Part shown: positions 8,299 through 19,481 of the stretch, in pieces
Layout: every line of letters starts with the position of its first letter
Numbering within the stretch: position 1 is the stretch's first letter
Program-made: the position numbers and the translations under genes
The notes under the pieces: generated by a model
What the model was told of the DNA's origin: nothing
Seen by the model: the letters and a program-made list of their open reading frames with translations, nothing else
Databases searched by the model: none
DNA from: Actinomycetes bacterium
GTDB lineage: Bacteria > Actinomycetota > Actinomycetes > Propionibacteriales > Nocardioidaceae
Length of the DNA stretch: 49,426 nucleotides
Assembly: GCA_023460975.1 (NCBI GenBank)
Contig: JAEWOG010000088.1
Location: forward strand, 1-49,426
Reading direction: 5' to 3'

Positions 8299-11104
8299 CG
8301 TCGTCACCGTCCCACCCGAAAACGTTCTTGAGGAAGATCGGGTTGACCTTGTACTCCAGCGGTTTCGCCCCCGAAGAATGCGGGAAGGACACCGCGAACC
8401 CGACGAACGGTTCGTTCGAGAGGTCCTCCCCCTCATGGGTCTTCAACCACGATGTCGCCGAGAGCGGGTACACGAGCAGCAGTCCGTTGTTGACCGAACG
8501 ACGGAACCGTTCTGCCCTCCCGCTAGGAGTGGTCGGCGGTCTTGCGCCCTCCTTCTTGTTCGGCCGCCTCTCCCATGCCTCAACCGTCTCCGCAAGCGCT
8601 TGGTCCCAGCCTGGCGAGGCCGCGGTGAAGTTGACCAGCTCATGGGCAGGGCTCACGACGCGTCGCACGGTGTAGCGTCCCGACTCCTTAGCCGCTTGGT
8701 TACTCCGTTCGATGAGGCTGAGCTTTTCCCCCGCTATGGTCCAGTGCTCTGTGCCGTTCTGCCGCCCCGCGATGACGACGGTCCATGAGCCAAGCTCGTC
8801 CTCGGCACGGCGCGCTTGGATGTACTTGATCAAGGGCTCGGGAAGGCTTTTCAGGGCCGCCTTGTCCGCCTTGTATCCGGACAAGAACTCGATGACCGTG
8901 TCCGAGTCAACGTTTCTCCACACACGACCATCGCCGACCGGTGAGTGATCGTCACCAAGGGAGGTGATGAGCTCGGCAAGGGCGCAAAGGTTCGTCTCGC
9001 GCTCGGCCGGCAGGAATGTCACCGTTTCAGAGATCCCACCGCTGAAAGAGATCGAATAGGTAGCAGCATGCTTGAGCTTCTGCGGCGAGGTGACCAAGAG
9101 CCCGTCTGGAAGTTGACGGACACGGAGACCGAACTGTTCCGGCGTTGACCCGACGGCGGACATTGCCTCGAACTCTGCTTGGAGTTCTGCGCTCGCGGCC
9201 GTGATCTTCTCGTACCAGTTGACCAAGCCGGAGGTCGTGTACAGGCGACAGAGGTCCAGATAGCCCGGGCGGTAACCGAACCACCGCCCCATCTGCATGA
9301 GGGTGTCGTACATACGGCTCGCACGGAGGTAGTACGAGACGCAGAGACCCTCCAGGGTGAGGCCGCGTGAGAGCTTGTCGCCTCCGATCGCGATGACGCT
9401 GAGGCCGTCGGGGTGGTCGACGTACTCCAAGGCGTCAGCAGAGGTGCCGTTGACGACGTGAAGCCGGGTTCGTCGAGCTGCCTCGACCATCTCAGCCTTC
9501 ACCTCGTCGAAGGTCGGGATGTCACCCACCTGTGAAGCGAGGTCCTCGTGGCGCGAGATATCCAGACTGGTCGGTAGGAGATCCTGATGCCAAAGACGGT
9601 CGATTTGCGCGGCGAGCACGGAAGATCCCCCTTCGCCGAACTCGAGCCTGTCCCTGACATTCTCCAAGTAGTCGCCGACCTGTTCGGCGACCCGCCGTTG
9701 CATGTCGGTGAAGCGCGTAACGTGGATCAGCATCGAGTGGTGCTTGTGCGCTTGACCCCGAAGTCTCCGGACAGCGCCTGCCATCAGGAAGAAGACGATC
9801 GCGTCTTTGAGACTGTCGGGCAGCTCATCTCCCAGGGGATCGAGAGCCTTGTGCTTGTCTGGGAGCCACTCGCCGTAGTCCCATGGCTTCCGGACGATGT
9901 CGAGGGCCTCTACACCCTCGATTGCGTTGGCGTTGTCGGCGTCGAGTCCGAATACACGTTCAGGCCCAATGTAGGTGTTCGGAGCCGGGAGATTGATGAT
10001 GAAGCTTCGAGGAAACAGGTCTTCGCCGACGGTCGAGTGATCAGCATCCGGGTCGATGAAGATGTTCGCGAACGGAGTCGCCGTGTACGCGACGTACGCG
10101 GTCTGCTCGAAGGTGTCGAGGAACTTCCGGATCAAGCGATTGATCACCGACGGGTCGATCTCGCTGTCGTCCTTTGCGAATTTCGTGTTCACCGAGGCAT
10201 GGTCAGCCTCGTCGTCGATAACGAGAACCGGCACGTTCCTGACCCTGAACTTCCCCGTCTCCGGATCGGTCGCACCCTTCAGATGGGTCGACCACTTGTA
10301 AAGGTTCTCGAGGATCGACTTATTCTTCTTGACCACCAAGATGATCGGATCGGCACCTCCGGGCACCACTCCCATCCCCTGGGCGACGGCCAGCTTGAAG
10401 TCGCCGGATTCGGAGGATGACGTGAAAGAGCTCACGTGGAGCCACTCGCCTGCGAGCTTTCCCACCCCGATGCGGTTGGCGCCGTCAGCTTGCTGGGCCT
10501 TGCGGATCGCTCTGGTGTCGAACCCAAGAATGCCTTCGTCGATCCGGGCTTGGGTCTGGCTGCGAAGACTGTTGTGGACGCCAGCTAAGACGACGATCAG
10601 CTTGTAGCCGTTATCGATCGCCTTCGCGATGAGGCCGGTGTAATTCCCGGTCTTACCGGACTGGACTTGACCAGCCACAAGACCCCGCCGGTCCCAACTA
10701 CCGTCGCGCTTCGGGTCCTCCAACCTACCGAGGATGTCGTCTGTCACTTCGTCCAAACGGTCGACCGACTTCGGCGGAAGTTTTAGTTCATTCCGCATCA
10801 GTCGCTCATAGCGACTCCAGAACTTCCATTCAGCCTTGTCATCGAGGCGCTCCTGGAGCCACGGGATGTGGTCCGAGTCGTCTGACATCGAATTCCAAGT
10901 ACCGATATGGACATTGACGTCGGCTTCGATCTCCTTTGCGATCTGCTCGCGATCAACGATGTCCTCGGGCTCGATACCCTCCACCATGTCAGCCATGGCG
11001 TCCACCCAAGACCTAATCTGCTCCGGGGTCACAGGCTTGTTCTGACTAACGAATTGGTCGATCTTCGTGATGACGAAGCCACGGACCGCTGTCGCGTTGC
11101 TCAT
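8291..11104 (-). CDS. Z1-domain superfamily II ATPase
   Basis: A 937-residue protein with a Z1 domain (Pfam PF10593), an ATPase related to superfamily II helicases. Walker A is GQVQSGKT at residues 145-152, Walker B is IDDEAD at 296-301, and the following AYVAYTATPFAN corresponds to helicase motif III. The segment GGDKLSRGLTLEG and then MQMGRWFGYR supply motifs V and VI with the arginine finger region. The C-terminal 350 residues are family-specific. ATG at 11104 overlaps the GHKL ATPase stop by 4 bases (ATGA). In known operons Z1 proteins occur with a MORC/MutL-like GHKL ATPase, AIPR or DUF4420 and a C5-methylase, and probably translocate on or remodel DNA. Whether it is a true translocase is not known from sequence. 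Confidence 0.92.
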   Translation of the reverse strand: MSNATAVRGFVITKIDQFVSQNKPVTPEQIRSWVDAMADMVEGIEPEDIVDREQIAKEIEADVNVHIGTWNSMSDDSDHIPWLQERLDDKAEWKFWSRYERLMRNELKLPPKSVDRLDEVTDDILGRLEDPKRDGSWDRRGLVAGQVQSGKTGNYTGLIAKAIDNGYKLIVVLAGVHNSLRSQTQARIDEGILGFDTRAIRKAQQADGANRIGVGKLAGEWLHVSSFTSSSESGDFKLAVAQGMGVVPGGADPIILVVKKNKSILENLYKWSTHLKGATDPETGKFRVRNVPVLVIDDEADHASVNTKFAKDDSEIDPSVINRLIRKFLDTFEQTAYVAYTATPFANIFIDPDADHSTVGEDLFPRSFIINLPAPNTYIGPERVFGLDADNANAIEGVEALDIVRKPWDYGEWLPDKHKALDPLGDELPDSLKDAIVFFLMAGAVRRLRGQAHKHHSMLIHVTRFTDMQRRVAEQVGDYLENVRDRLEFGEGGSSVLAAQIDRLWHQDLLPTSLDISRHEDLASQVGDIPTFDEVKAEMVEAARRTRLHVVNGTSADALEYVDHPDGLSVIAIGGDKLSRGLTLEGLCVSYYLRASRMYDTLMQMGRWFGYRPGYLDLCRLYTTSGLVNWYEKITAASAELQAEFEAMSAVGSTPEQFGLRVRQLPDGLLVTSPQKLKHAATYSISFSGGISETVTFLPAERETNLCALAELITSLGDDHSPVGDGRVWRNVDSDTVIEFLSGYKADKAALKSLPEPLIKYIQARRAEDELGSWTVVIAGRQNGTEHWTIAGEKLSLIERSNQAAKESGRYTVRRVVSPAHELVNFTAASPGWDQALAETVEAWERRPNKKEGARPPTTPSGRAERFRRSVNNGLLLVYPLSATSWLKTHEGEDLSNEPFVGFAVSFPHSSGAKPLEYKVNPIFLKNVFGWDGDDDE

Positions 11105-12660
11105 TTCTGACTCTCTCGGAAAGCTTGAACGACTTGGGGAAATTGGGAGAACGGCTCGATGACTGCGATCCGGTCAAGGGCCTCAATGGCCGAGTAACCA
11201 TCCCTGACCAAGTCTGCGAACACGAAGTCGATGAGTGGCTTGAGGTCTTTGGGAGCACTTCCGAACGGCGTCGGCTGGTGATCCAACGAATCGGCGATGC
11301 TGACACCAATTAGCGTGGTGGGGACGGTCTCCTCGATGAACCGGAGTGCCTTCTCCACCTCTCTTTTTCGCCCACCGGTTGCATCCATGAGAGCGACGAT
11401 CACGGGGTGAGACCTGTTTACCTTATATCGGATCTCGCCTGCTCGATCCGTGTACTGATGCCACGCGACCACGAACGGCTGACTGGTCTTGGAGACCGTG
11501 ATCTTGCCGCGGAATCGGTAAACTTCCTCCGCTCGCGACCGGGCCGCCTTCGCAATACGGCGGAGCTCAGCGACCAGCGGTCCGGGAGTCCGGGCGGATG
11601 ACTTCTTCACATCAACCTGCCACGCGTGATCCAAGCTGGCGGGGAAGTCGACAGCGATTCGCGCGAGCTTGGTGTGTTCGTCTTTCGCGAAACCAAGTCC
11701 GAGCCAGTCGCCTTGGACCAAGAGCCGATTGGAGCGATAGAGGTAGAAGCCCTGCTGCTGGTTCCAGCCTGTCGCGCCATGGCCACGGTCGGCTTGGACC
11801 GGCGTGAGTTTACTCCGGTGGGGCAGCACGTACGCCGTGACCTTGACCAACTCCCCTTGGAATGGGAGCTCCTCGGAAAACAGCTGCTGAGTGGCCGGGT
11901 GATCGGTCAGGAAGGGGTCCCACGCGGTGAGCGGCTGGCCATTTACGCTCATTGTGGTCCGACCTCGGCCGACCAAGAACCGATGGAACGTCGCCTCGAG
12001 ATGCTGTTTCACGCGACGGGTCAGTTGGAGGAAGCGGTCGTGCGCCTTTGAGTCGCTCGTGTCGACGTCGCCGACCAATCGGTCGCACTTCGTCCAGGCG
12101 ACGATTGTTCCAGACGGCCGACCCGGCGCTAGGTCGATCGCAACCGGCGCAGGGCCCGTGCGCAGCAGTCGCCACTCCCCGCTCTCCGCGACGGTGTCAA
12201 GGTCCCACCGTCGGATCGCGGTGCCCGTCGAGAGCGTCCGGGATGACACCGTGAGTTCACGAGCTTGGGAGAACGACGCAGTCTTCAGTCCCAGCCCGAA
12301 CCGGCCGAGGTCACTCTTTGAACGATCGTCAAGAGGGCTCGTGCTTCCCGGCCGCATCGCGGCATACAGCTCGTCCGCGGTCATTCCCTTGCCATCGTCG
12401 GCGATGGAGACGACCGAATCACGACCCGCCCAGATCATGTCTATGCGTATCGTCTTGGCGCCGGCCGAAATGCTGTTGTCGACGAGATCGGCGATCGCGG
12501 CCTCGGGCGTGTAGCCAAATGCACGCAGAGACTCGATCAGTGCGTCAGCCCGCGGCTCCGCGATGTCCCAATCCGACAAGGTTCCCTCTTCCCGATGAGG
12601 CTCGTCCCCATACTTGGGAGGGTAGTGCGTGCTCCCGGCAGAAGCGGCTGAATCGCCCAT
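11101..12660 (-). CDS. GHKL ATPase, MORC/HSP90-like
   Basis: A 519-residue GHKL-fold ATPase. The N box is ADLVDNS at residues 57-63 (Asn62 binding Mg), box G1 is DDGKGM at 88-93, and the ATP-lid glycine motif is GRFGLGLK at 119-126. Beyond residue 220 a MutL/HSP90-like transducer region follows, and the C-terminal third has several KxxxR basic stretches. This is the first gene of the operon. Proteins of this group were linked by comparative genomics (Iyer, Abhiman and Aravind, on MutL homologues in restriction-modification systems) to the origin of eukaryotic MORC ATPases. They are expected to dimerise around DNA on ATP binding. The start ATG at 12660 has only a weak GGGTTGAG upstream. Confidence 0.9.
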   Translation of the reverse strand: MGDSAASAGSTHYPPKYGDEPHREEGTLSDWDIAEPRADALIESLRAFGYTPEAAIADLVDNSISAGAKTIRIDMIWAGRDSVVSIADDGKGMTADELYAAMRPGSTSPLDDRSKSDLGRFGLGLKTASFSQARELTVSSRTLSTGTAIRRWDLDTVAESGEWRLLRTGPAPVAIDLAPGRPSGTIVAWTKCDRLVGDVDTSDSKAHDRFLQLTRRVKQHLEATFHRFLVGRGRTTMSVNGQPLTAWDPFLTDHPATQQLFSEELPFQGELVKVTAYVLPHRSKLTPVQADRGHGATGWNQQQGFYLYRSNRLLVQGDWLGLGFAKDEHTKLARIAVDFPASLDHAWQVDVKKSSARTPGPLVAELRRIAKAARSRAEEVYRFRGKITVSKTSQPFVVAWHQYTDRAGEIRYKVNRSHPVIVALMDATGGRKREVEKALRFIEETVPTTLIGVSIADSLDHQPTPFGSAPKDLKPLIDFVFADLVRDGYSAIEALDRIAVIEPFSQFPQVVQAFRESQK

Positions 12661-12743
12661 CTCAACCCAATCGGGATGCGATCCGACGATCGGAGATCTA
12701 GAGTTCGCGAGCTGACTCGGAACGAAGCTTCTAAGCTCGCCCC
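12661..12743. promoter_or_regulatory. Divergent promoter region of the island
   Basis: These 83 bases separate the start of the minus-strand operon from the plus-strand EVE-like gene and must hold both promoters if the pair is divergently transcribed. On the plus strand a TAAGCT at 12732-12737 lies six bases before the GTG at 12744, which has no Shine-Dalgarno sequence. That fits a leaderless transcript with the TAnnnT -10 box typical of actinobacteria. I cannot pick a -10 for the operon with any confidence. Confidence 0.4.
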
Positions 12744-13277
12744 GTGGCTAACGAACCTGCCCGTACACCGCGTGCCTGGCTCTTGATGGCGCTGGCGCCG
12801 GCCGACCGATCTTACGGCGGCAACGACGGATACGAAGACGACATCAGCCAGTTCTACTCATGGAACAGTCGGGTCCCGAACTCTCGAGCCATCTCGGTAG
12901 GCGATCGTGTCGTCCTGTGGGACAAGCTCGGCTTGTTGGGCTTCTCCACGGTCGAGAAGATCACCACCGGGACAGGCACAGTTGACCGACGACTCTGCCC
13001 TGGCTGTGGTTCTGCCGACATCAAGTACAGAAAGACCAAGTCGCCGGACTGGCGTTGTTTCGATTGCCTCGAGGAGTTCGACGACGCTGACAGTGAGGTC
13101 GTCGAGGTGATCACCTACCGGGCGGACTTCGGCAGTCAATGGGTCGACGCGCCCGGCGTCATGACCGCGACGGAGGTCCGACGGTTGGCCCTGTCTCCGA
13201 AGTCCCAGCATGCGATGCGCGAGGCTGATTGGCACGTCGTGCAGCAAGGCCTGATATCGAAGGGTCGTCAAGCCTGA
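12744..13277 (+). CDS. EVE/PUA-like protein with zinc ribbon, no nuclease domain
   Basis: A 177-residue protein. The N-terminal part (AWLLMAL, then YGGNDGY, YSWNSRV, ISVGDRVVLWDK and GFSTVEKI) has the strand pattern of EVE/PUA-like domains, which bind modified bases in nucleic acids. An embedded zinc ribbon uses Cys85, Cys88, Cys105 and Cys108. I know similar N-terminal regions in front of HNH endonucleases, but here the protein stops at residue 177 and no HNH motif follows in any frame, so it is a stand-alone reader or a shortened nuclease. It is divergent to the methyltransferase-containing operon, which would suit a sensor of 5-methylcytosine or of foreign modified DNA. The fold call is by pattern only. 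Confidence 0.5.
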   Translation: MANEPARTPRAWLLMALAPADRSYGGNDGYEDDISQFYSWNSRVPNSRAISVGDRVVLWDKLGLLGFSTVEKITTGTGTVDRRLCPGCGSADIKYRKTKSPDWRCFDCLEEFDDADSEVVEVITYRADFGSQWVDAPGVMTATEVRRLALSPKSQHAMREADWHVVQQGLISKGRQA

Positions 13278-13644
13278 GCTGTGGGGCCAACAGGTTTCAC
13301 CTTCACGGGCCCCGTCTCGCCAGCAGCCCAAGGTGAGCGCGCAGGGTGGCGCAGATCGCAGCAGTGGACGGCGAGGTCGTCGACTTAGTGGGATCCTCGG
13401 TGCACCGAACGGGCCAAAGGGCGGCCGAGCACTGCCCGAGCCGGCCTCAGCGGTCACGTTGCGGGTGCCCTTCAACTGGTGTCCGGCATGTCTCGATTCG
13501 TCCTCACGACTGCGGCGACTGCCACCGGGTTCGACACCGCCTACATCCGCTTCCCCCTACAGTCCCCCTAGCGCCCGATTTGGAACCAAACCCGAGCACT
13601 CTACAAATGAAAGAAACCGCAGGCTGACCTGCGGTTTCATCTTG
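13278..13644. other. Junction between island and core
   Basis: This gap of 367 bases separates the EVE-like gene from tRNA-Ala. No gene is recognisable; open frames here do not look like protein. The tRNA-Ala terminator hairpin is at 13613-13638. I looked for a copy of the tRNA 3' end as an attachment-site repeat and saw none in the window. Confidence 0.6.
13605..13638 (-). terminator. Rho-independent terminator of tRNA-Ala
   Basis: GAAACCGCAGG (13613-13623) pairs perfectly with CCTGCGGTTTC (13628-13638) around a four-base loop. Read on the minus strand it begins 7 bases after the tRNA 3' end and is followed by TTTCATTT, as expected for an intrinsic terminator. Confidence 0.85.
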
Positions 13645-13717
13645 TGGAGCCTGGGGGACTCGAACCCCCAACCCCCTGCTTGCAAAGCAGGTGCGCTACC
13701 AATTGCGCCAAGGCCCC
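13645..13717 (-). tRNA. tRNA-Ala (anticodon TGC)
   Basis: A 73-base cloverleaf on the minus strand. The acceptor stem GGGGCCT/AGGCTCC contains the G3-U70 wobble pair that specifies alanine. The anticodon loop is CTTTGCAAG with anticodon TGC, the T-arm carries GGTTCGAGTCC, and the discriminator base is A. CCA is not encoded. The accessory island begins on its 3' side. Confidence 0.97.
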
Positions 13718-13734
13718 TTGCGGTGCTGCGTGTG

Positions 13735-13866
13735 TCAGTTGTTGCTCGGCGGGACGGTGTCGGTGGCCTCGGCCCAGAGGGCCTGCTCCGTACGTCCCTG
13801 GTCCAGCTTCTTCTTCGCGACGACCGCTCCGGCGACGGCCAGAAGGGCCAGCAGGATCTTCTTCAT
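13735..13866 (-). CDS. DLW-39 family small protein
   Basis: A 43-residue protein between the two tRNA genes, too short for most gene finders. It starts MKKILLALLAVAGAVVAKKK, a single hydrophobic segment followed by positive charges, and continues with LDQGRTEQALWAEATDTV. The EQxLWxEATD stretch matches the actinobacterial DLW-39 family, named for a conserved DLW motif; here the Asp is Ala. A GAGGAG lies seven bases before the ATG at 13866. The position between tRNA-Ile and tRNA-Ala near gyrA is conserved in Actinobacteria. The function is unknown; it is probably a membrane-anchored micropeptide. Confidence 0.85.
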   Translation of the reverse strand: MKKILLALLAVAGAVVAKKKLDQGRTEQALWAEATDTVPPSNN

Positions 13867-13890
13867 CGGACTCTCCTCGAAGCTGGGTGG

Positions 13891-13964
13891 TGGGCCTAAC
13901 AGGACTTGAACCTGTGACCTCTTCCTTATCAGGGAAGCGCTCTAACCGTCTGAGCTATAGGCCC
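13891..13964 (-). tRNA. tRNA-Ile (anticodon GAT)
   Basis: A 74-base cloverleaf on the minus strand. The acceptor stem GGGCCTA/TAGGCCC is perfect, the anticodon loop is CTGATAA with anticodon GAT, the T-arm has GGTTCAAGTCC, and the discriminator base is A. CCA is not encoded. It lies between the DUF3566 gene and DLW-39. Confidence 0.97.
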
Positions 13965-14083
13965 GCAAACCAGCCGGTGCGGTGAACGCACCAACGACGC
14001 GGAACATTACCTGAGACCCGTGACTCCCCGCCAATCGAGGTCCCCCTGACGGGGCCCGTCGCGGATCGTCGCAGGTCAGCGCC

Positions 14084-14578
14084 TCAGCGCTCCTCCGCCA
14101 GGGTGACCTCGATGCCGCCCAGCAGGGCAGCGGAGAGGTTGTAGAGGAACGCCATCAACGTGGCGATCGCGGTCAGCAGGATCACGTCGAGCACCGACAC
14201 GACGAGGGTGAATCCGAGCACCCGGCCAGCCCCGATGTAGTCGGTGATGTCGAACGCGGGACCGTTCTCGCTCTCCACGAACGGCGCCACGGCGTCGTTG
14301 ATCGAGTCCCACAGCCCCGACATGCTCAGGACGCTCCAGATCACCAGGACGGCCACGAACGTGACCACGGCAAAGGCGACCGACAGCAGGAAGGACGTCT
14401 TCATCACCGACCACGGGTCGATCCGGGTCAGCCGCAGCCGGGCGCGACGGGACCGTACGGACCCCGACGACTGGCCCGGTTCGCCGCTCAGCTTGCCCTT
14501 CAGCGCGTTGCCGAGACGCAGACGGGGATTGGTGTCGTCACTCGCCGTCACCGGCGTCGTGGCGGTCCGCTCCGTCAT
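14084..14578 (-). CDS. DUF3566 membrane protein
   Basis: A 164-residue protein with a polar N-terminal 50 residues, then RLRLTRIDPWSVMKTSFLL, the family signature that leads into the first transmembrane helix. A soluble segment follows (about 90-120) and then a second long hydrophobic stretch (GFTLVVSVLDVILLTAIATL) before a short tail. This is the DUF3566 family, found next to gyrA in most Actinobacteria. A GAGGAG sits seven bases before ATG 14578, 70 bases after the gyrA stop, so the gene is probably the last of the gyrB-gyrA transcript. No molecular function is known. Confidence 0.92.
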   Translation of the reverse strand: MTERTATTPVTASDDTNPRLRLGNALKGKLSGEPGQSSGSVRSRRARLRLTRIDPWSVMKTSFLLSVAFAVVTFVAVLVIWSVLSMSGLWDSINDAVAPFVESENGPAFDITDYIGAGRVLGFTLVVSVLDVILLTAIATLMAFLYNLSAALLGGIEVTLAEER

Positions 14579-14648
14579 GCTCGCTCCTCGTGGGTGGGGT
14601 TCAGGTCAAGGTGCCGGCCGGCAGGTCCGACCGGCACCGTCATCCAGG

Positions 14649-17363
<2,715 letters not shown>

Positions 17364-17417
17364 GGTCTCGTGTCTCTCTGGTCGTCTCTACTCGAATCTA
17401 GGTCTGCGGTTAGACAG

Positions 17418-19481
17418 TTAGATATCGAGGAATCGGACGTCCTTGGCGTTGCGCTGGATGAAGGCTCGACGCTGCTCCACGTCCTCGCCCATCAGGATCG
17501 AGAAGATCTCGTCCGCACGGGCCGCGTCGTCGAGCGTCACCTGCAGCAGGATGCGGTGGTCCGGGTCCATCGTGGTCTCCCACAACTCGTCGGCGTTCAT
17601 CTCACCGAGACCCTTGTAGCGCTGGACCGGGTTGTCCTTCGGGAGCTTCTTGCCGGCCTCCAGGCCCGCCTTCATCATCGCGTCGCGCTCCGCGTCGGAG
17701 TAGACGAACTCGTGCTCGTTGGGCTTGTTCCAACGCAGGCGGTACAGCGGCGGCTGGGCCATGTAGACGTACCCGTGCTCGATCAGCGGCTTCATGAAGC
17801 GGAACAGCAGCGTCAGCAGCAGCGTGTTGATGTGGTGGCCGTCCACGTCGGCGTCGGCCATCAGCACGACCTTGTGGTAGCGCAGCTTCTCCGGGTTGAA
17901 CTCCTCGTGCACGCCCGTGCCGAGCGCCGAGATGATCGCCTGGACCTCCTGGTTGCCCAGGACCTTGTCGATGCGCGCCTTCTCGACGTTGAGGATCTTG
18001 CCGCGAATCGGCAGGATCGCCTGGATGCGCGGGTCGCGACCCGACTTGGCCGAGCCACCTGCGGAGTCACCCTCGACGATGAACACCTCGCACTCGGCGG
18101 GGTTGGTCGACTGGCAGTCGGACAGCTTGCCCGGCAGGCCGCCGCCGCCCAGCAGACCCTTGCGGTTGCGGGCCAGGTCGCGGGCCTTGCGGGCGGCCAT
18201 GCGGGCCGTCGCCGCGGCCTGGGCCTTGCGGATGATCTCCTTGCCCTCGGCCGGGTTCTGCTCCAGCCAGGCACCCAACTGGTCGTTGACCACACGCTGG
18301 GTGAAGCCCTTGGCCTCGGTGTTGCCGAGCTTGGTCTTGGTCTGACCCTCGAACTGCGGCTCGCCGATCTTGATCGAGATGATCGCGGTCAGGCCCTCAC
18401 GGATGTCGTCACCGGAGACCCTGTCCTCCTTCTTCTTGATCAGGCCCCACTCCTCGCCCCAGTGGTTGACCAGGGTGGTCAGCGCCGCACGGAAGCCCTC
18501 CTCGTGCGTGCCGCCCTCGTGGGTGTTGATCGTGTTGGCGAAGGTGTGCACCGACTCCTGGAACGAGGTGTTCCACTGCATGGCCACTTCGAGGCTCATG
18601 TGGTTCTCGATCGACTCGGGCGTCTCCGCCGAGAAGTCGATGACGGTGCTGTTGGCCTTGTCCTTGCGCCGGTTGAGGTACTCGACGTAGTCGACCAGGC
18701 CGCGGTCGTACTTGAAGATCTGCTCGAGGCCAGCGTCCGTACGCTTGATCCCGGCGTCGCCGCCGTCCACCGCGGGGTCGATGGTCGCGTCCTCGACGGC
18801 CTCGGCCACGTCGAGCGCCGACTCACGCTCGTCGCGTACGACGATCTCGAGGCCCTTGTTGAGGAAGGCCATCTCGCGCACGCGGGTGGTGATCGTCTCG
18901 AGGTTGTAGACGGTCGTCTCGAAGATGTCGGGGGAGGCGAACCAGCTCACCGTGGTGCCGGTGCCCTCGCCGTCCTCCAGCTCGCGCACCTGCTCCAACG
19001 GCCCGTCCGGGTCGCCGAGGGTGAACGACTGGCGCCACAGGTGACCGCGGTTCTTGACCTCGACCACCAGGTGACTCGACAGCGCGTTGACCACCGAGAC
19101 ACCGACGCCGTGGAGACCACCGGAGACCTTGTAGCCGCCGCCGCCGAACTTGCCGCCGGCGTGGAGCACGGTCAGCGCCAGCGTCACGGCCGGCAGCTCC
19201 TGGCCCGGCGCGGTGCCGGTCGGGATGCCTCGGCCGTTGTCCTCCACCCGCAGCCAGCCGTCGGACTGCAGGGTCAGCACGATGCGGTCGCAATATCCGG
19301 CCAACGCCTCGTCGACCGCGTTGTCCACGATCTCCCAGATGAGGTGGTGCAGGCCGCGCTCACCGGTCGAGCCGATGTACATGCCCGGGCGCTTGCGAAC
19401 GGCCTCGAGGCCCTCCAGCACCTGGATCGCGGATGCGTCGTACTCGACGCCGTTGGGCTTCTCGACGGTTTCGTCGCTCAC
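17418..19481 (-). CDS. gyrB: DNA gyrase subunit B
   Basis: A 687-residue GyrB, the ATPase subunit that forms the A2B2 gyrase with GyrA. The GHKL ATPase signature is in EIVDNAVDEAL near residue 50, followed by DNGRGIP and GGLHGVG. The TOPRIM domain is marked by EGDSAGGSAK and DADVDG, and the C terminus ends in the usual NAKDVRFLDI. The start is GTG at 19481. A TAGAAT on the minus strand about 100 bases upstream is the likely -10 of its promoter. Confidence 0.98.
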   Translation of the reverse strand: MSDETVEKPNGVEYDASAIQVLEGLEAVRKRPGMYIGSTGERGLHHLIWEIVDNAVDEALAGYCDRIVLTLQSDGWLRVEDNGRGIPTGTAPGQELPAVTLALTVLHAGGKFGGGGYKVSGGLHGVGVSVVNALSSHLVVEVKNRGHLWRQSFTLGDPDGPLEQVRELEDGEGTGTTVSWFASPDIFETTVYNLETITTRVREMAFLNKGLEIVVRDERESALDVAEAVEDATIDPAVDGGDAGIKRTDAGLEQIFKYDRGLVDYVEYLNRRKDKANSTVIDFSAETPESIENHMSLEVAMQWNTSFQESVHTFANTINTHEGGTHEEGFRAALTTLVNHWGEEWGLIKKKEDRVSGDDIREGLTAIISIKIGEPQFEGQTKTKLGNTEAKGFTQRVVNDQLGAWLEQNPAEGKEIIRKAQAAATARMAARKARDLARNRKGLLGGGGLPGKLSDCQSTNPAECEVFIVEGDSAGGSAKSGRDPRIQAILPIRGKILNVEKARIDKVLGNQEVQAIISALGTGVHEEFNPEKLRYHKVVLMADADVDGHHINTLLLTLLFRFMKPLIEHGYVYMAQPPLYRLRWNKPNEHEFVYSDAERDAMMKAGLEAGKKLPKDNPVQRYKGLGEMNADELWETTMDPDHRILLQVTLDDAARADEIFSILMGEDVEQRRAFIQRNAKDVRFLDI

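Larger units (their letters stand above)
257..13277. other. Accessory defence/modification island
   Basis: Eight genes: a minus-strand operon (GHKL ATPase, Z1 ATPase, DUF4420 nuclease-like, AIPR, RNAP-like protein, C5-methylase, Vsr) and a divergent EVE-like gene. Junctions are 4- or 8-base overlaps in the first four genes, then 17 bases, about 165 bases and 7 bases. Sampled lines have about 62% G+C against about 70% in the core, CGTACG is rare and no integrase is visible. The 3' flank of tRNA-Ala is a common place for island insertion. Confidence 0.75.

Noticed and set aside
257..12660. BREX, DISARM or a plain type II restriction-modification system
   Set aside because: No PglZ, PglX, DrmA or DrmB homologue and no classical cognate restriction enzyme. 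The GHKL, Z1, DUF4420 and AIPR set defines a different arrangement.
12744..13277. HNH endonuclease
   Set aside because: The reader-like and zinc-ribbon parts are present, but no HNH motif occurs before the stop or after it in any frame.
14040..14058. Terminator after DUF3566
   Set aside because: The G and C runs pair only with a mismatch, and no T-tract follows, so I do not list it.
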